DNA from: Zygnema cylindricum
Taxonomy: Eukaryota > Streptophyta > Zygnematophyceae > Zygnematales > Zygnemataceae
Length of the DNA: 26,157 bases
Reading direction: 5' to 3'
Assembly: GCA_037447655.1 (NCBI GenBank)
Contig: JBBHKE010001347.1
Coordinates: 1-26,157 of the forward strand
The translations under genes were made by a program, and so were the position numbers. Positions 9,006 to 19,460 of the stretch are shown here, one piece after another. The notes under the pieces were generated by a model that saw only the letters and a program-made list of their open reading frames with translations, searched no databases and was not told the origin of the DNA. Each line of letters begins with the position of its first letter. Position 1 is the first letter of the stretch.

Positions 9006-11048
9006 GTGGGATATGATGAGGATGTTAAGGGATATAGAGTCTATGACTTAGCAAAAAAAGATATCATTCTGGTCAAACTCTTAGTTGTCACGGATGAAGG
9101 GAAGTCATTTGACCCCTTCAAATATACAAAGAACATAAGAATCGGATTTGAGTCCGAAAGTGAAGAGAACTCGGTCGTTCCCCAAAGGGACATAAGTGAA
9201 ACCATGATTGCAGATTCAGGGGAGATACGAGATATAGGAGACTCACCGGAAATCTCACATACCCCTATGGACTTCGAGGAAATACAAGACGTGGGACTAG
9301 AACTGGCTTCTATGGACAGAGGAGCCGATGAGACAGTGAGGAGAAATCCAAGACTTCCATCCATTCTAGCTTCAGAATTTGAGGGAAGGAGAAAGAGCAG
9401 CAAAAGGATACAGGAAAAACAGGCCGCTCATAAGGTAACTTAGCTATCTTACCCAGATGAGCCTCACCCTTACTCGGAGGAAGTGAATAGTCCGGAGAAA
9501 GAAAAATGGATAAGAGCCATAAATGGTGAGATGGCCTCTATCATGGAAGCATATACTCGGGAACAAGCGGATTGTCCTCCAAACAGAAAACCTATTGGGT
9601 GTAAATGGGTATTTAAATTAAAATTTAACCCAGATAATACAATTGAGAGATATAAGGCTCGATTGGTGACGAAAGGGTTCACATAAAAGGAGGGGATTGA
9701 CTATGAGGAGACCTTTGCTCCTGTTGTTCGGTTCCCATCAGTAAGGATTCTCCTCAATCTCGCAGCTGCGGAAGACATGGAAATACACCAGATAGACATT
9801 AAGACTGCTTTTCTTAATGGTGAGTTAGAGGAAGAAATTTTCATGAGGCAACCCTAGGGGTTCGGGGAAGAAGGTGAAGAGAGCAAAGTCTGCAGGCTCA
9901 TAAAGTTCTTTTTAGACTGAAGCACGCTCCGCGACACTAGAATAACAAACTAGATGAGTTTCTCACCGGTCTGGGATATATCCGGATCAGCTTTGACCAT
10001 TCTATCTATATGTTTGAAGATGAGAATGGTGTCATTTTTATTGTAATTTATGTGGATGATCTATTTTTGTTGAGTAAATCTTTGGATAAAATTGATAAGT
10101 TAAAGAAAGATCTTAGAAACAGATTTGATATGAAGGATTTACGAGAGGTAAGATATATTTTGGGGATTCAAATGGAGAGAGATAGGAGGAAGAAGATTAT
10201 CAAACTTACTCAGAAAGCAGCAATAAGTAATATGCTTGAGAAATTCCAGATGGAAAATGCTAACAGTTCTACCACACCCATGGACTTGAAAAAATTAAGT
10301 GATGGGAGTGTACGAGGAGGAGTGATGATCTTAGATGATCAGATGAGTCCACAGGAGAGAGAGTTTATGAATTTTATCCCTTATAGACATGTTGTAGGAA
10401 GTTTAATCTATTTCATGAATTGTACCAAGCTGGACATAGCGGCAGTAGTAGGAGTACTCAGTAGGAGTCTTGATGATCCTAGGAAGAGAGACTGGGAGGC
10501 AGCCAAAAGAGTCATGAGATATCTGGTGGGAACCACAGAGTTAAGGTTGCATTTGGGAGGGGGGCTCACTAACATCACTTCTTGGAGTGATGCTAGTTAT
10601 GGGGATGCACCTATGTGAAGATGCACTTCTAGGTATGTGTTGTATGTTCGGGAAGGTTCTTGCTGTTGGAGTAGTAAGCAACAAAAGGTTGTTGCTCAGT
10701 CCACTATGGAGGTTGAGTACATGGCCTCTTGTTCTGCTGTGAAAGAGTTGATGTGGGTCAAGTCCTTGGTGGAAGAACTGGATATATGAGGGAGGGAGTG
10801 CATGAAGTGTTTTGTAATAATCAGCTGCCATTGCAATTGGAGCTAAACTAAAACATCATTTTGAGGCTAAAGATATGGACATAAGATTAAGTTTTGTAAG
10901 AGAAAAAGTTGAGAATAAAATCGTGAATCTTGTATATAGATCTGATGAGGAAATAGTAGCTGATATGATGACAAAACCAGTGCCTTCTCCCAAGTTAAAA
11001 TACTGCAGAGAAAAGTGTGGATTAAAACTAAAATTTAAATTGGACCAG
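9006..11048 (+). pseudogene. pol: Reverse transcriptase-RNase H part of Pol, element 1 (broken)
   Basis: The 9006-9443 frame holds the integrase C-terminal GYDEDVKGYRVYD block and an acidic linker. RT begins at 9483 (SPEKEKWIRAINGEM, PIGCKWVFKLKFNPDNTIER) and is cut by TAA at 9684-9686 and TAG at about 9855. A deletion near 9905-9950 destroys the LYGLKQAPREW region and changes frame. The 10010-10618 frame gives IYVDDLFLLSKS with the YVDD catalytic motif, then VVGSLIYFMNCT and the RNase H start WSDASYGD. TGA at 10616 and later indels break RNase H; its last catalytic Asp reads as Asn (CNNQ). The terminal IRLSFVREKVENK and ADMMTKPVPSPK motifs are readable at 10875-11040. The natural stop codon is CAG at 11046-11048, where element 2 has TAG. 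Confidence 0.85.
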
Positions 11049-11061
11049 AAAATAAGGGGAG
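11049..11061 (+). promoter_or_regulatory. Polypurine tract of element 1
   Basis: AAAATAAGGGGAG directly before the 3' LTR start TGTTAAAATT. It would resist RNase H and prime plus-strand DNA. Element 2 has the identical tract. Confidence 0.9.
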
Positions 11062-11311
11062 TGTTAAAATTATTAGTTTTATATGGTATTTTCTAGGTCT
11101 AAATTTAGTACAAATAGAAGAAGGAAAAAGGCGGACAACTTGTCTCCACCTTCTCTCTCTACCCACCATACTTGTCGTAGTCACTGAGGGATAGAGAGGG
11201 TGGCTGAGCCATGGATGTTCTAGCTTAAGCAGGCAGGGCTAAAGAGTGACTTATGTCACTCTTAACAAAAAGTTGAGTCCTGCAGGACTTGAACTTCCGA
11301 CCAGCAGAGCG
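11062..11311 (+). repeat. 3' LTR of element 1, left fragment
   Basis: The first 250 bases of the 3' LTR, matching 5719-5972, including TATTTTCTAGGTCT and the antisense B-box region. It ends at GAGCG (11307-11311), the target site of element 2, and resumes at 17740. The break lies between the B-box and A-box parts of the antisense tRNA-like block. Confidence 0.93.
11307..11311. repeat. Target-site duplication of element 2, left copy
   Basis: GAGCG; partner at 17740-17744. The undisturbed 5' LTR of element 1 has a single GAGCG at 5968-5972. Confidence 0.92.
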
Positions 11312-12379
11312 TGTAACTGTGAGACCTCCATAAGTCCTCAAAGTAGACAGCTTCCAAGAAGCCTTTATGATAACCTTGACCCCTTTGTGTTTCAGCAAGA
11401 AAAATTGCCACCATGGCAAACAAAAACACTGACCAACTTCACCCCGGTGAAGGCAATTCTCTCGTGAGTCAATAGCAAAAAGAATCTCTGAATTTGCTCC
11501 CGTGAGCAGTAAGTTATGGAGGGTCAAAGTTGACCTTTTGTACAAAAGCTCTCTGGGAGAGAGGGTCCTATCTCCTAATTTTTCTAAGTCCTATCTCTCT
11601 CACAGACTCTATCTACTGATGTACGGAGCCAATCAAATTACAGTTTTGTACACAAAAGTACTGCTGCCGGTGTACTTTCTGTACGGACATTGTACGATAT
11701 GGCCTAAATGCCGACACGTGGTATCTCTGGATTCGCTCCCCTAATCCTCAGAGTTGCCGCGATCGAATGTCATTCCGCCACGTGTCATCCGATGTGGCGA
11801 TGATCATAAACCGCCGAAATTCTCTTCCGCGATCTCGGCGTTTAATTTCGCCCGTCCGATTAAATTTACATTTAATCGTAGCCGTAATAAATACATGCGC
11901 GAAATTCGTTTCGGTAAAGAAATAAATTCGTTGTATCCGTTTCTTATACGTACTGTAATCTGTACTTTTACATTGCTGGATCTATGTCTACCGTAAAACT
12001 ATTTCAGTTAAATGAATTATCCTACATATGAATGTTTAATTAATTATCAATCCCTATATTACGTAACAGTATCTCTAGACTTAACGGTTAGAGCTACCAG
12101 CTATCGGCTGATTACTGGCCGGTAGGTTCCAAGATCAATTCTTGGAGGCGGCACATATATTTTAGTAAATATATTCTAAATTATAGATAAACTAATATTT
12201 ATATCCCGTAAACCTCTCAATAGCCTAGGTAGCCATGTCACTACCTCCCTCTCCAAATTCTCAATGACTGCGACAAGTTTGAGAGTTGGAGAGAGAAGTT
12301 AGAGGTAAACTGCCTCGACTTCTTTCTATATTTCTATTTAGACTTAGAAAATACTTTAAAAGGACCATTAATTTCTACA
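11312..12379 (-). repeat. 3' LTR of element 2
   Basis: A 1068-bp repeat (minus-strand start TGTAGAAATT, end CAGTTACA) matching 16730-17739. It retains a 56-bp block at 11754-11809, containing a CACGTG G-box, which the other LTR lacks. Confidence 0.93.
12081..12150 (+). other. tRNA-like block in the LTR of element 2, antisense to the element
   Basis: The plus strand reads TTAACGGTTAGAGC (12081-12094, D-arm/A-box like) and then a perfect hairpin CCAAG-ATCAATT-CTTGG (12129-12145): a 5-bp stem and 7-base loop, exactly T-arm geometry. GATCAATTC fits the B-box pattern GWTCRANNC. It continues AGGCGGCAC, like an acceptor 3' strand, but no matching 5' strand is seen. The other LTR copy is at about 17441-17510 with a rearranged T stem. 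Confidence 0.45.
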
Positions 12380-12392
12380 CTCCCCTTATTTT
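12380..12392 (-). promoter_or_regulatory. Polypurine tract of element 2
   Basis: On the minus strand AAAATAAGGGGAG lies directly before the 3' LTR start TGTAGAAATT and directly after the stop codon of pol. It is identical to that of element 1. Confidence 0.9.
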
Positions 12393-13955
12393 CTAGTCAA
12401 TCTTTAATTTCAGACCGCACTTCTCCCTGCAGAAAATTAGCTTAGGGGAAGGCACAGGTTTCGTCATCATATCTGCTACCATCTCACTATCTGGTCGGTA
12501 CTCTAGACTGATTATTTTGTTTTCTACTTTCTCTCTAACAAAGCTGAGTCTAATGTCCATGTGTTTAGCTTTAAAATGATGTTAATGATTGACAGAAACA
12601 GCGATTGCTGCCTGATTATCACAAAAAAATTTATGCACACCACTCTTAAGGTGACCAAGCTCACCAAGCAAAGACTTGACCCACATCAATTCTTTTAGAG
12701 CAGAGCAATAGGCCATATACTCAGCCTCCATGGTGTAATGAGCAATAACTTTTTGAATTTTGCTACTCCAACAGCAAGCCCCATCACCCACATATAATAC
12801 ATATCCAGAAGTGCATCTCCTTATCGGAGCATTACCATAACTGGCATCACTCCAAGTAGTGATGTCACTATTCTCCCCACCCAAATGCAACCGTAGATCC
12901 CTAGTTCTTATCAAATATCTAAGGACTCTTTTAGCTGCCTCCCAATCCCTCTTAGTGGGAGCATTTAGACTTCTACTCAGCACTCCTACTGCTGCAGCTA
13001 AATCCGGTCGGGTACAATTCATAAAATAGATTAGACTTCCCATGACTTGCCTGTAAAGAATAGTCTGCATGAACTTCTGTTCATCAAGAGATAATTCCTC
13101 GTCTAAGAGTATGACTCCTTCTTCCTCACTCCCCTCACTTCCCTTCTTCAACTCCATTGGAGTTGTACAACTATTAGCTTTATCCATTTGAAATTTTTCA
13201 AGTATGTTCCCTATTGCTTTTTTTTGAGTCAATCTTATAATTTTTCATTTTCGGTCTCTTTCTACTTGAATTCCCAAAATAAATTTTGCTTTCCCCATAT
13301 CCTTCATTTCAAATCTCCCCTTAAGATCGGTTTTCAGTTTATTAATTTTTTCCATTGATTTACATAAAACAAGCAAGTCATCAACATAAATTGCAATAAA
13401 TATAAAACCTTCTTCATCTTCGAAAACATAGATTGAGTGATCTGAGCTGATCCAGATATATCCCTGACCGGTAAGACACTCATCCAGCTTCTTATTCCAT
13501 TCTCGAGGCGCCTGTTTCAAACCATAAAGAGATTTAATCAGCCGGCATACCTTACTCTCCTCTTCTTCCTCCACAAACCCTTCGGGTTGTCGCATGAAGA
13601 TCTCCTCTTCTAATTCTCCATGCAAAAAGGCTGTCTTGATGTCCATCTCATGCACTTCCATGTCTTCCGCTGCTGCCAGAATGAGAAGTATGCGGACAGA
13701 GGGAAATCTGACGACCTGGGCAAAGGTTTCCTCGTAGTCAATTCCCTCATTTTGTGTAAATCCCTTTGCCACTAATCTGGCCTTGTTGCGCTCGATTATG
13801 TTATCTGGGTTTAGTTTTAATTTGAAATTCCACTTACAACCGATTGGTTTTCGGTTAGGTGGACAATCCACCAGCTCCCAAGTATCGGCTGCCATAATTG
13901 AGGCCATCTCCTCATTGATGGCTGTCTTCCACCGGTTTTTTTCTGGACAAGTCAT
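12393..13955 (-). pseudogene. pol: Reverse transcriptase-RNase H part of Pol, element 2 (nonsense-broken)
   Basis: Read on the minus strand. RT starts at CPEKNRWKTAINEEM and shows PIGCKWNFKLKLNPD, FLHGELEEEIFMRQPEGF, LYGLKQAPREW and IAIYVDDLLVLCKS with the YVDD catalytic motif. TGA at 13245-13247 interrupts after VERDRK. The frame then continues through YRQVMGSLIYFMNCTRPD to RNase H with WSDASYGN, TMEAEYM and FCDNQAAIA, so the three acidic catalytic residues D-E-D are all present. TAA near 12579 interrupts before the terminal MDIRLSFVREKVENK and ADMMTKPVPSPK. The natural stop is TAG at 12393-12395. No frameshift is seen: the segment would read through if the nonsense codons were absent, a milder decay than in element 1. 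Confidence 0.9.
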
Positions 13956-15722
13956 CGCCTCTCCATAAGTTTAAGGTTCATCTTGATGAGATAGTTTTGT
14001 TACCTTGTTATTAACCTGTTTTTCTTGTAGTCTTTTGCTACTTCTCCTTCCCCCCTGAAAATATGAGGCCTGAATAGATGGTTTTTGTGGATTTTTTCAA
14101 ACAATCTCGGCTTCTCCCCTATCCCTTGATTCCGAATCAATTTCCACCACGTCTTCCGCTTCTGGTAGAGTTGTCAATAGAGTTTCTAGAGCCGAGTCTT
14201 TTTCAGTCTGATTTGTACCTGCAAGAATGTCATCTTCTGTTAAACCTGGATAGTTAGAAAGCTCAAAGTCATCGGAATTTTCTGACTCAAATCTGATTTT
14301 TACTGACTTAGTATATTTGAAAGGATCCACAAACTTTCCTTCATCCATAACTACTAGATGCTTTACTAAGATTATATCTTGCCCTTTTAGATCATAAACT
14401 CAATATCCTTTAACATCCTCGTCATATCCTTATAAGTATCCCGGTTTTCCTTTGGGATCTAGCTTCCAATTAGACCGATCTGTATCTAGGCTGAATACTT
14501 AACTGCCGAAAACCTTTAAGTGAGATATGTCTGGTTTTCGGCTTGTCCATCTATCATAAGGTGTTTGATCTTTTATAGCTGAAGTAAGAACTCTATTTTT
14601 GAGGTAATTAGCACAGTTCATTGCTTCTGCCCAAAACCTATTTGCTATCTTCTTATCTGACAACATACTTTTGGCACTATCACTTAGTGTTCTGTTTAAC
14701 CTTTCAGCTACCCCATTCTGTTATAGGTTTTCTAGAACTGTCGTTTGGTGTTGGACCGCATCTTCCCTCAAAAAATCCTCAAATTGGTTAGAAGTATACT
14801 CTCCACCATTGTCACTCCTTATTCTCTTGATTGGAGTTTCATGGAGTTTTTCGCTCCATGCTTTATATTATCTAAAACAATCCCGAGCTTCGGACTTGTT
14901 TTTCAAAAAAATCACCCGGGAATACCGAGACAAATCATTAGTGATAGTCATCATAAATCTCTTCCCACCCGGTGAGGGCACTTTAGCCGGTCCCCAAATA
15001 TCTGTGTGTACTAGATCTAGAATTTTTTCTCCCTTATAGGCGGTTTTTTTAGGAAAGGGTAATCTGTGTGCTTTACCTTGAGCACATCCACTATAATCAT
15101 TTATATTATCACTCTCACTAAACTAAATTCCTTCCACCACTCCCATGTTTTTCATCTCTCTTAACTTATCTAAATTCACATGCCCAAGCCTCTTATGCCA
15201 CATCATAATATCATGAACACCAGCATAATAAAGTTTCTTCGTTTCATTACTTAAAATTAGCCTAAACATCCCATGGCTACCTTTCTCAACAATGAAATAG
15301 ACATCCTCCTCAAAACTAGCAATAAAGACTCCTTCCCTAGTGCTAGTAAAAAAACCCTTATCATCTAATACAAATGTAGAGATGAGGTTTTTGTTCAGCT
15401 CCGGAATAAACAATACATCGGAGAATGTTACTATGGATGTCTTTCCTTCTACTAACACTTTCAGATCTACCGATCCTACAAGAGTAGTGGTGACTATCCT
15501 CCCATCCCCGTACTCTATCTCTACGGTGGGAATCTTTCTTATCTTAGTGAACAGGTGCCTATCTTTACACATGTGCATGGAGGCACGTGAATCTATAATC
15601 CAGCCTGCTTCACCTTTCAATCCACCGTAAGCACATTTCTGCCTTCGTGGAATTTCGACCTCGTTTTTCGCCTCCAACTACTCATCCAAAAAGAGGTAAT
15701 TGTCCTCGTCCTCGGATTCCGC
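13956..15722 (-). pseudogene. pol: Protease-integrase part of Pol, element 2 (nonsense-broken)
   Basis: All in one minus-strand frame with the RT. From high to low coordinates: an acidic linker with a stop, then the protease core GWIIDSRASMHMC, where the Gly of the D-S-G triad is Arg, so the protease would be inactive even without the stops. Next comes the integrase zinc domain (WHKRLGHVNLDKLREM, then CAQGKAHRLPFPK), with TAG at about 15123 between its His and Cys pairs. The core follows with HTDIWGPAKVP and IRSDNGGEYTSNQF, a stop in the NGVAERLNRT region at about 14720, KVFGS, and GYDEDVKGY with two more stops. The acidic linker at 14097-14348 ends in TGA. About eight in-frame stops are visible and no frameshift. 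Confidence 0.88.
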
Positions 15723-16749
15723 CTAATGTACATGTGTGACAAGGGCCTTTTTCTTTCCTCTCGCGGAACCACTAGTCAGCCCCTCATTTAACCGAAGCTC
15801 GGTTAGCTTAGTGCACTCTGCCTTATAGTGCCCCGGTTTCTTACAAAAATGACATAAACCTTTGGGAGTCCTTTGTCCGAACTCGTCGGCCTGATTTTTC
15901 CGCTCCCTTCCCTCATAGTTTTCGACCGGTTTCCGGGAATCCTTGTTCCTCCAATCGGTCGAATTTGCCAACGCTTGGCCACTCTTTCCTCCCCTTTGCA
16001 TCTCAATCGTATTCTCTCGAACGAGAATCATCCCTACCACTGAGTTCCATATCCACTTTGAGTCCGGCAAGTCCTGCACACGGTTGACTATGTTCTAGAA
16101 CTCATCGGGTAACTTCATCAGTAAATAGTTAACCTTTTCTTTATCACTAAAATCTTTTCCCGCATTCTCTAGCTCCATGAAGAGTGTAGCAAGCTCATTG
16201 CAAAAATCCAACATTTCCCCCCTTTGTATACATATTCTTTAACTTTCTGATCAGCCAACTGTTGTTGCTGAATTGTACCACTTCGGTACATCTCTATAAG
16301 AACCATCCAGAGATCGGATGCCCTTTCTACCTGCAAATGAGGACATGCAAGTCCTTGAGTAAGATGGCGTAGGATGAAGTGCTTTGCCGCGATATTGTTG
16401 AAATCCCAATTTGAGTATCATTCTCCTCGTTCCTCGGAATAGGTGACATGAATGCTGAACCGGTTGCTATTGGTGTGGTCGTCTCCTTCACCGCTCCTTT
16501 GTCCACCACCTCTCCTTCCTTTATCTCCTCCGTTGAAGATGAACCTGCTTTCTTTGTGAATCTGCTTCCTTCAAACCCTGGAGGAATTCCAAGACTTGAT
16601 AGACGCCCCACTCATCCACTCGATATCCTTCAAAACCTTTTTTCGCATAGAGCTCCTATCATCATAGTTTCCCACTATATGAAGCCAGTTCCATTAAAGA
16701 TTGGTACCCTAGAGGGTGGGCCCATAACCCGTAACTTTGAGACCTCCAT
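15723..16749 (-). pseudogene. gag: Gag of element 2 (broken)
   Basis: As in element 1, the frame opens in the LTR end (ATG at 16749 on the minus strand, MEVSKLRV) and runs through the primer site as MGPPSRVPIFNGTGFI, then TAG, WETMMIGALCEKRF, TGA. The 16327-16611 part is a linker (GIPPGFEGSRF onward). A frame change follows, then the conserved middle with QQLADQKVKEYVYKGGK. A one-base loss in the G/A run near 16213-16223 shifts frame again. KLPDEF, a stop and DSKWIWNSVVGMI follow, and the CCHC knuckle CHFCKKPGHYKAEC lies at about 15809-15850, in frame with Pol. The particle protein could not be made. Confidence 0.85.
16717..16729 (-). promoter_or_regulatory. Primer-binding site of element 2 (initiator tRNA-Met anticodon arm type)
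   Basis: The plus strand reads TGGGCCCATAACC, so the minus-strand element reads GGTTATGGGCCCA directly after its LTR end GTTAC(G). It is identical over 13 bases to the site in element 1 although the flanking LTR ends have diverged. It lies in the Gag frame and encodes the Met-Gly-Pro part of MGPPSRVP. Confidence 0.85.
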
Positions 16750-17739
16750 AAGTCCTCAGAGTAGACAACTTCCAAGAAGCCTCTAGGATAACCTTGACCC
16801 CTTTGTGTTTCAGCAAAAACAACTGCCACCCTAGCAGACAAAAACATTGACCAACTTCACCTCTGTGAAGTGAAGACTCCCCTGATTCGATAGCATAAAG
16901 AATCTCTGAATTTGCTCCCTGAGTAGTAAGTTAGGGAGGGTCAAAGTTGACCTTTTGTACAGAAGCTCTCTAGGAGAGAGGGTCCTATCTCCTAATTTTT
17001 CTAAGTCCTATCTCTCTCACAGACTCTATCTACTGATGTACGGAGCCAATCAAATTACAGTTTTGTACACAAAAGTACAGCTACCGGTGTACTTTCTGTA
17101 CGGACATTGTACGACATGGCCTAAATGCCGACACATGGTATCTCCGGATTCGCTCCCTTAATCCTCGGAGACCGCCTAAATTCTCTTCCGCGATCTCGGC
17201 GTTTAATTTCGGCCGTCCGATTAAATTTAAATTTAATCGTAGACGTAATAAACACATGCGCGGTATTCGTTTCGGTAAAGAAATAAATGCGTGGTATCCG
17301 TTTCTTATACGTACTGTAATCCGTTCTTTTACATTACTGGATCTATGTCTCCCGTAAAACTATTTCAGTTAAATGAACTATCCTACGTATGATGTTTAAT
17401 TAATTATCAATCCCTATATTACGTAACACTATCACTAGACTTAACGGTTAGAGCTACCGGCTACCGGCTGATTACAGGTCGGCAGGTTCAAGGATCAATT
17501 CTTGGAGGCGGCACATATATTTTAGTAAATATATTCTAAATTATAAATAAACTAATATTTATATCTTGTAAACCTCTGGATAGCCTAGGTAGCCCTGGCT
17601 CTAGCTTCCTCTCCAATTTCTTAGTGACTGTGACAAGTTTGAGAGTTGGATAGAGAAGTTAGCGGTAGACTGCCTCGGCTTCTTTCTATATTTCTATTTA
17701 GACCTAGAAAATACTTGAAAAGGACCATTAATTTCTACA
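16730..17739 (-). repeat. 5' LTR of element 2
   Basis: A 1010-bp repeat, matching 11312-12379 except for substitutions and a 56-bp deletion at the junction of CTCGGAG and ACCGCC (about 17170). The core promoter place holds TTCTGTACAAAAGG instead of a clean TATAAA. The terminal base next to the primer site is G in element sense where the 3' LTR has A. Confidence 0.93.
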
Positions 17740-18498
17740 GAGCGCGGCGTATCCGTTAGCTCTAGCCAGTTTGTCGTAGAAGTCCGTTAGGATACACTAG
17801 GTTTGATATATATTTAAACAGTGTTACGACCATGAATTTGATTAGCGAAATGACGAACGAAGCAACATAGAACCAAGTATTATATAGTGCGAACATTATC
17901 TCGTACGAAAACAAATGAATCGGACATTTGTTTTGACGGCGGACATTTAATGTCGGATTTCATCCAACGGTGTATATCACTTCCGAGAACGCGAAATGGT
18001 CACTTTGGCGTTTATGGACGTGGCATGACGTGGCGCCACGCGGAGGGATGACATTTGGTCGCAGGAATTCCGGCGAACATAACGATAAGTTAAAAGTGGA
18101 CACACGTCCACTTAATGGCGTTGCGTACATTGGCCGTGAAGAAAGTACATCGGCCATAGTACTTTTCTTACCCTACAGTGATGTGATTGGTTCTTACTTT
18201 AATAGATAGGGGTTGTGAGAGGGATTTAGGACTTAGAGAATTTGGTAGATAGGTACCTCTCTCCCTTTAAGAGTTTGTATAAACTTGGCATTTTTGCGGA
18301 CTCCTAACTTATCGGGTGGTTGGCCATTTTCAGTGTTTTTTTTGCTACAGACTCAGAGGAGTCCAAGCTGCACAGTGGTGAAGTCAAATTGTCAGTTTGC
18401 CTTCTTGGACAGCAGTGGTTGTGGCTTGAAGTGGGTTAGTTAAATGCTATGTAGAGGCTTCCTATATTTTGTAGTCCAATGGAGGACATAGAATTGCA
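17740..18498 (+). repeat. 3' LTR of element 1, right fragment
   Basis: It begins with the second GAGCG copy (17740-17744) and continues the element 1 LTR from CGGCGTATCCGTTAGCTC to the end AGAATTGCA, matching 5968-6727. It keeps the ACGTGGC pair (18018-18034), the palindrome (18029-18040) and TATAAA (18278-18283). The target duplication TTTAA follows at 18499-18503. Confidence 0.93.
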
Positions 18499-18503
18499 TT
18501 TAA
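18499..18503. repeat. Target-site duplication of element 1, right copy
   Basis: TTTAA, partner of 5714-5718. Confidence 0.9.
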
Positions 18504-19460
18504 CTCGGTTTGGTTCGTTGCAATTGCACGATAAACTAATCAACCCTAAAATAACCATTCGAAATATTTAAAAGCCATAAAAACATTAAAATTACCCAAA
18601 ATAACATTTAAATGTAGTATGTCGTTGAATTGAACGTACTTATAATATTTACTAGATACCTTAATTCAATAGCCTTCATGTTCTAAATTTTGAAAATTTG
18701 TATTATATGATACGCTATATCCGTACATCCTCATACTTACTATTCCGTATTCCATTATGGAAGTGATCTACCTCAACATATTTTGTTTTTAAAACCCTCC
18801 CCACTTTGAGCCCCCCACCCTAGAGGATAGATCGTTTATCGGTGGATATTGGTTATCGTACCGATATATCAACGTTTATCGTGATAATGACCGATAAAAA
18901 TATATCGAAATCTATCAGTCCCCTCATCAATAAATATTGCCGATATTTTGATTATCAACTGTTCGATCACGACTCACATTTCCATCGGAGCATGCTACGT
19001 GGTACATTGACGGGACACTAAAAGTCAAGCGTCTCATCGGAATAGTTAAGCATTTTTTTTTACGCTTTCCTAAAAATAAACACATACGACAACATTAAAA
19101 ATTGTAATACGTTACTATATAAATTATGCCTCGTTTTCCATTAGTCTAGGTGGACAACGGGATAAGGGTGCAGTTCTATCACTCGTTTATGTAATCGTGC
19201 GGCCAACTCTCTTGGCCGGGTTGATTTAACATTTCGTGCTCCATCATGCGTTTCTAGTAATCGTACGAACACGTTTAGTAGCAATAATATTTGTATCACA
19301 TCTCCATCAAGTCGTGCCAGCGAGACACCAATTGTGTACATGTAGGATTGTGATTGGAACCAATTTGGATCGTGTTCAGCTTCCCGTGAATATTGAAAGT
19401 TTTGAAAAGTACAAAATCTCAACGACGTATCAGTACGTACATGCAAATTTAAAATTTAAA
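18504..19460. other. Unassigned AT-rich DNA with a TATCG/CGATA-rich patch
   Basis: No gene can be supported. Between 18823 and 18960 the words TATCG, CGATA and TTATC recur in both orientations about every 10-15 bases, for example ACCGATATATCAACG and TTATCGTGATAATGACCGAT. From 19141 to 19446 overlapping open frames exist on both strands, neither with a recognisable domain. Confidence 0.45.

Larger units (their letters stand above)
11312..17739 (-). mobile_element. Ty1/copia LTR retrotransposon (element 2), nested, opposite strand, dead
   Basis: This 6428-bp element lies on the minus strand inside the 3' LTR of element 1. Its ends (plus-strand view) are TGTAACTG and TTTCTACA, flanked by GAGCG. 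Order on the minus strand: 5' LTR 16730-17739, primer site 16717-16729, gag-pol, polypurine tract 12380-12392, 3' LTR 11312-12379. It is related to element 1 in all coding domains and has the same primer site and polypurine tract, but the LTRs have diverged so far that only blocks align. Its two LTRs differ by an estimated 4-6% plus a 56-bp deletion, so it is younger than its host element. Confidence 0.95.
5719..18498 (+). mobile_element. Ty1/copia LTR retrotransposon (element 1), complete but dead, split by a nested element
   Basis: The element starts TGTTGAAATT and ends AGAATTGCA, bounded by a 5-bp target duplication TTTAA at 5714-5718 and 18499-18503. Removing the nested insertion (11312-17739 plus one copy of its 5-bp duplication) leaves about 6.35 kb: 5' LTR, primer site, gag, protease, integrase, RT, RNase H, polypurine tract, 3' LTR. 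Integrase before RT fixes it as Ty1/copia rather than gypsy. The two LTRs differ by roughly 7% over the parts compared by eye, so the insertion is old. The coding part carries stops and frameshifts and cannot make a working polyprotein. Confidence 0.95.

Noticed and set aside
11502-11996. Plus-strand frames of 80 residues in the LTR of element 2
   Set aside because: They are within LTR sequence, and the related frame in the other LTR (16955-17161) breaks differently; no protein family is recognised.
14671-15039. 122-residue plus-strand frame
   Set aside because: It is the antisense shadow of the element 2 integrase region.
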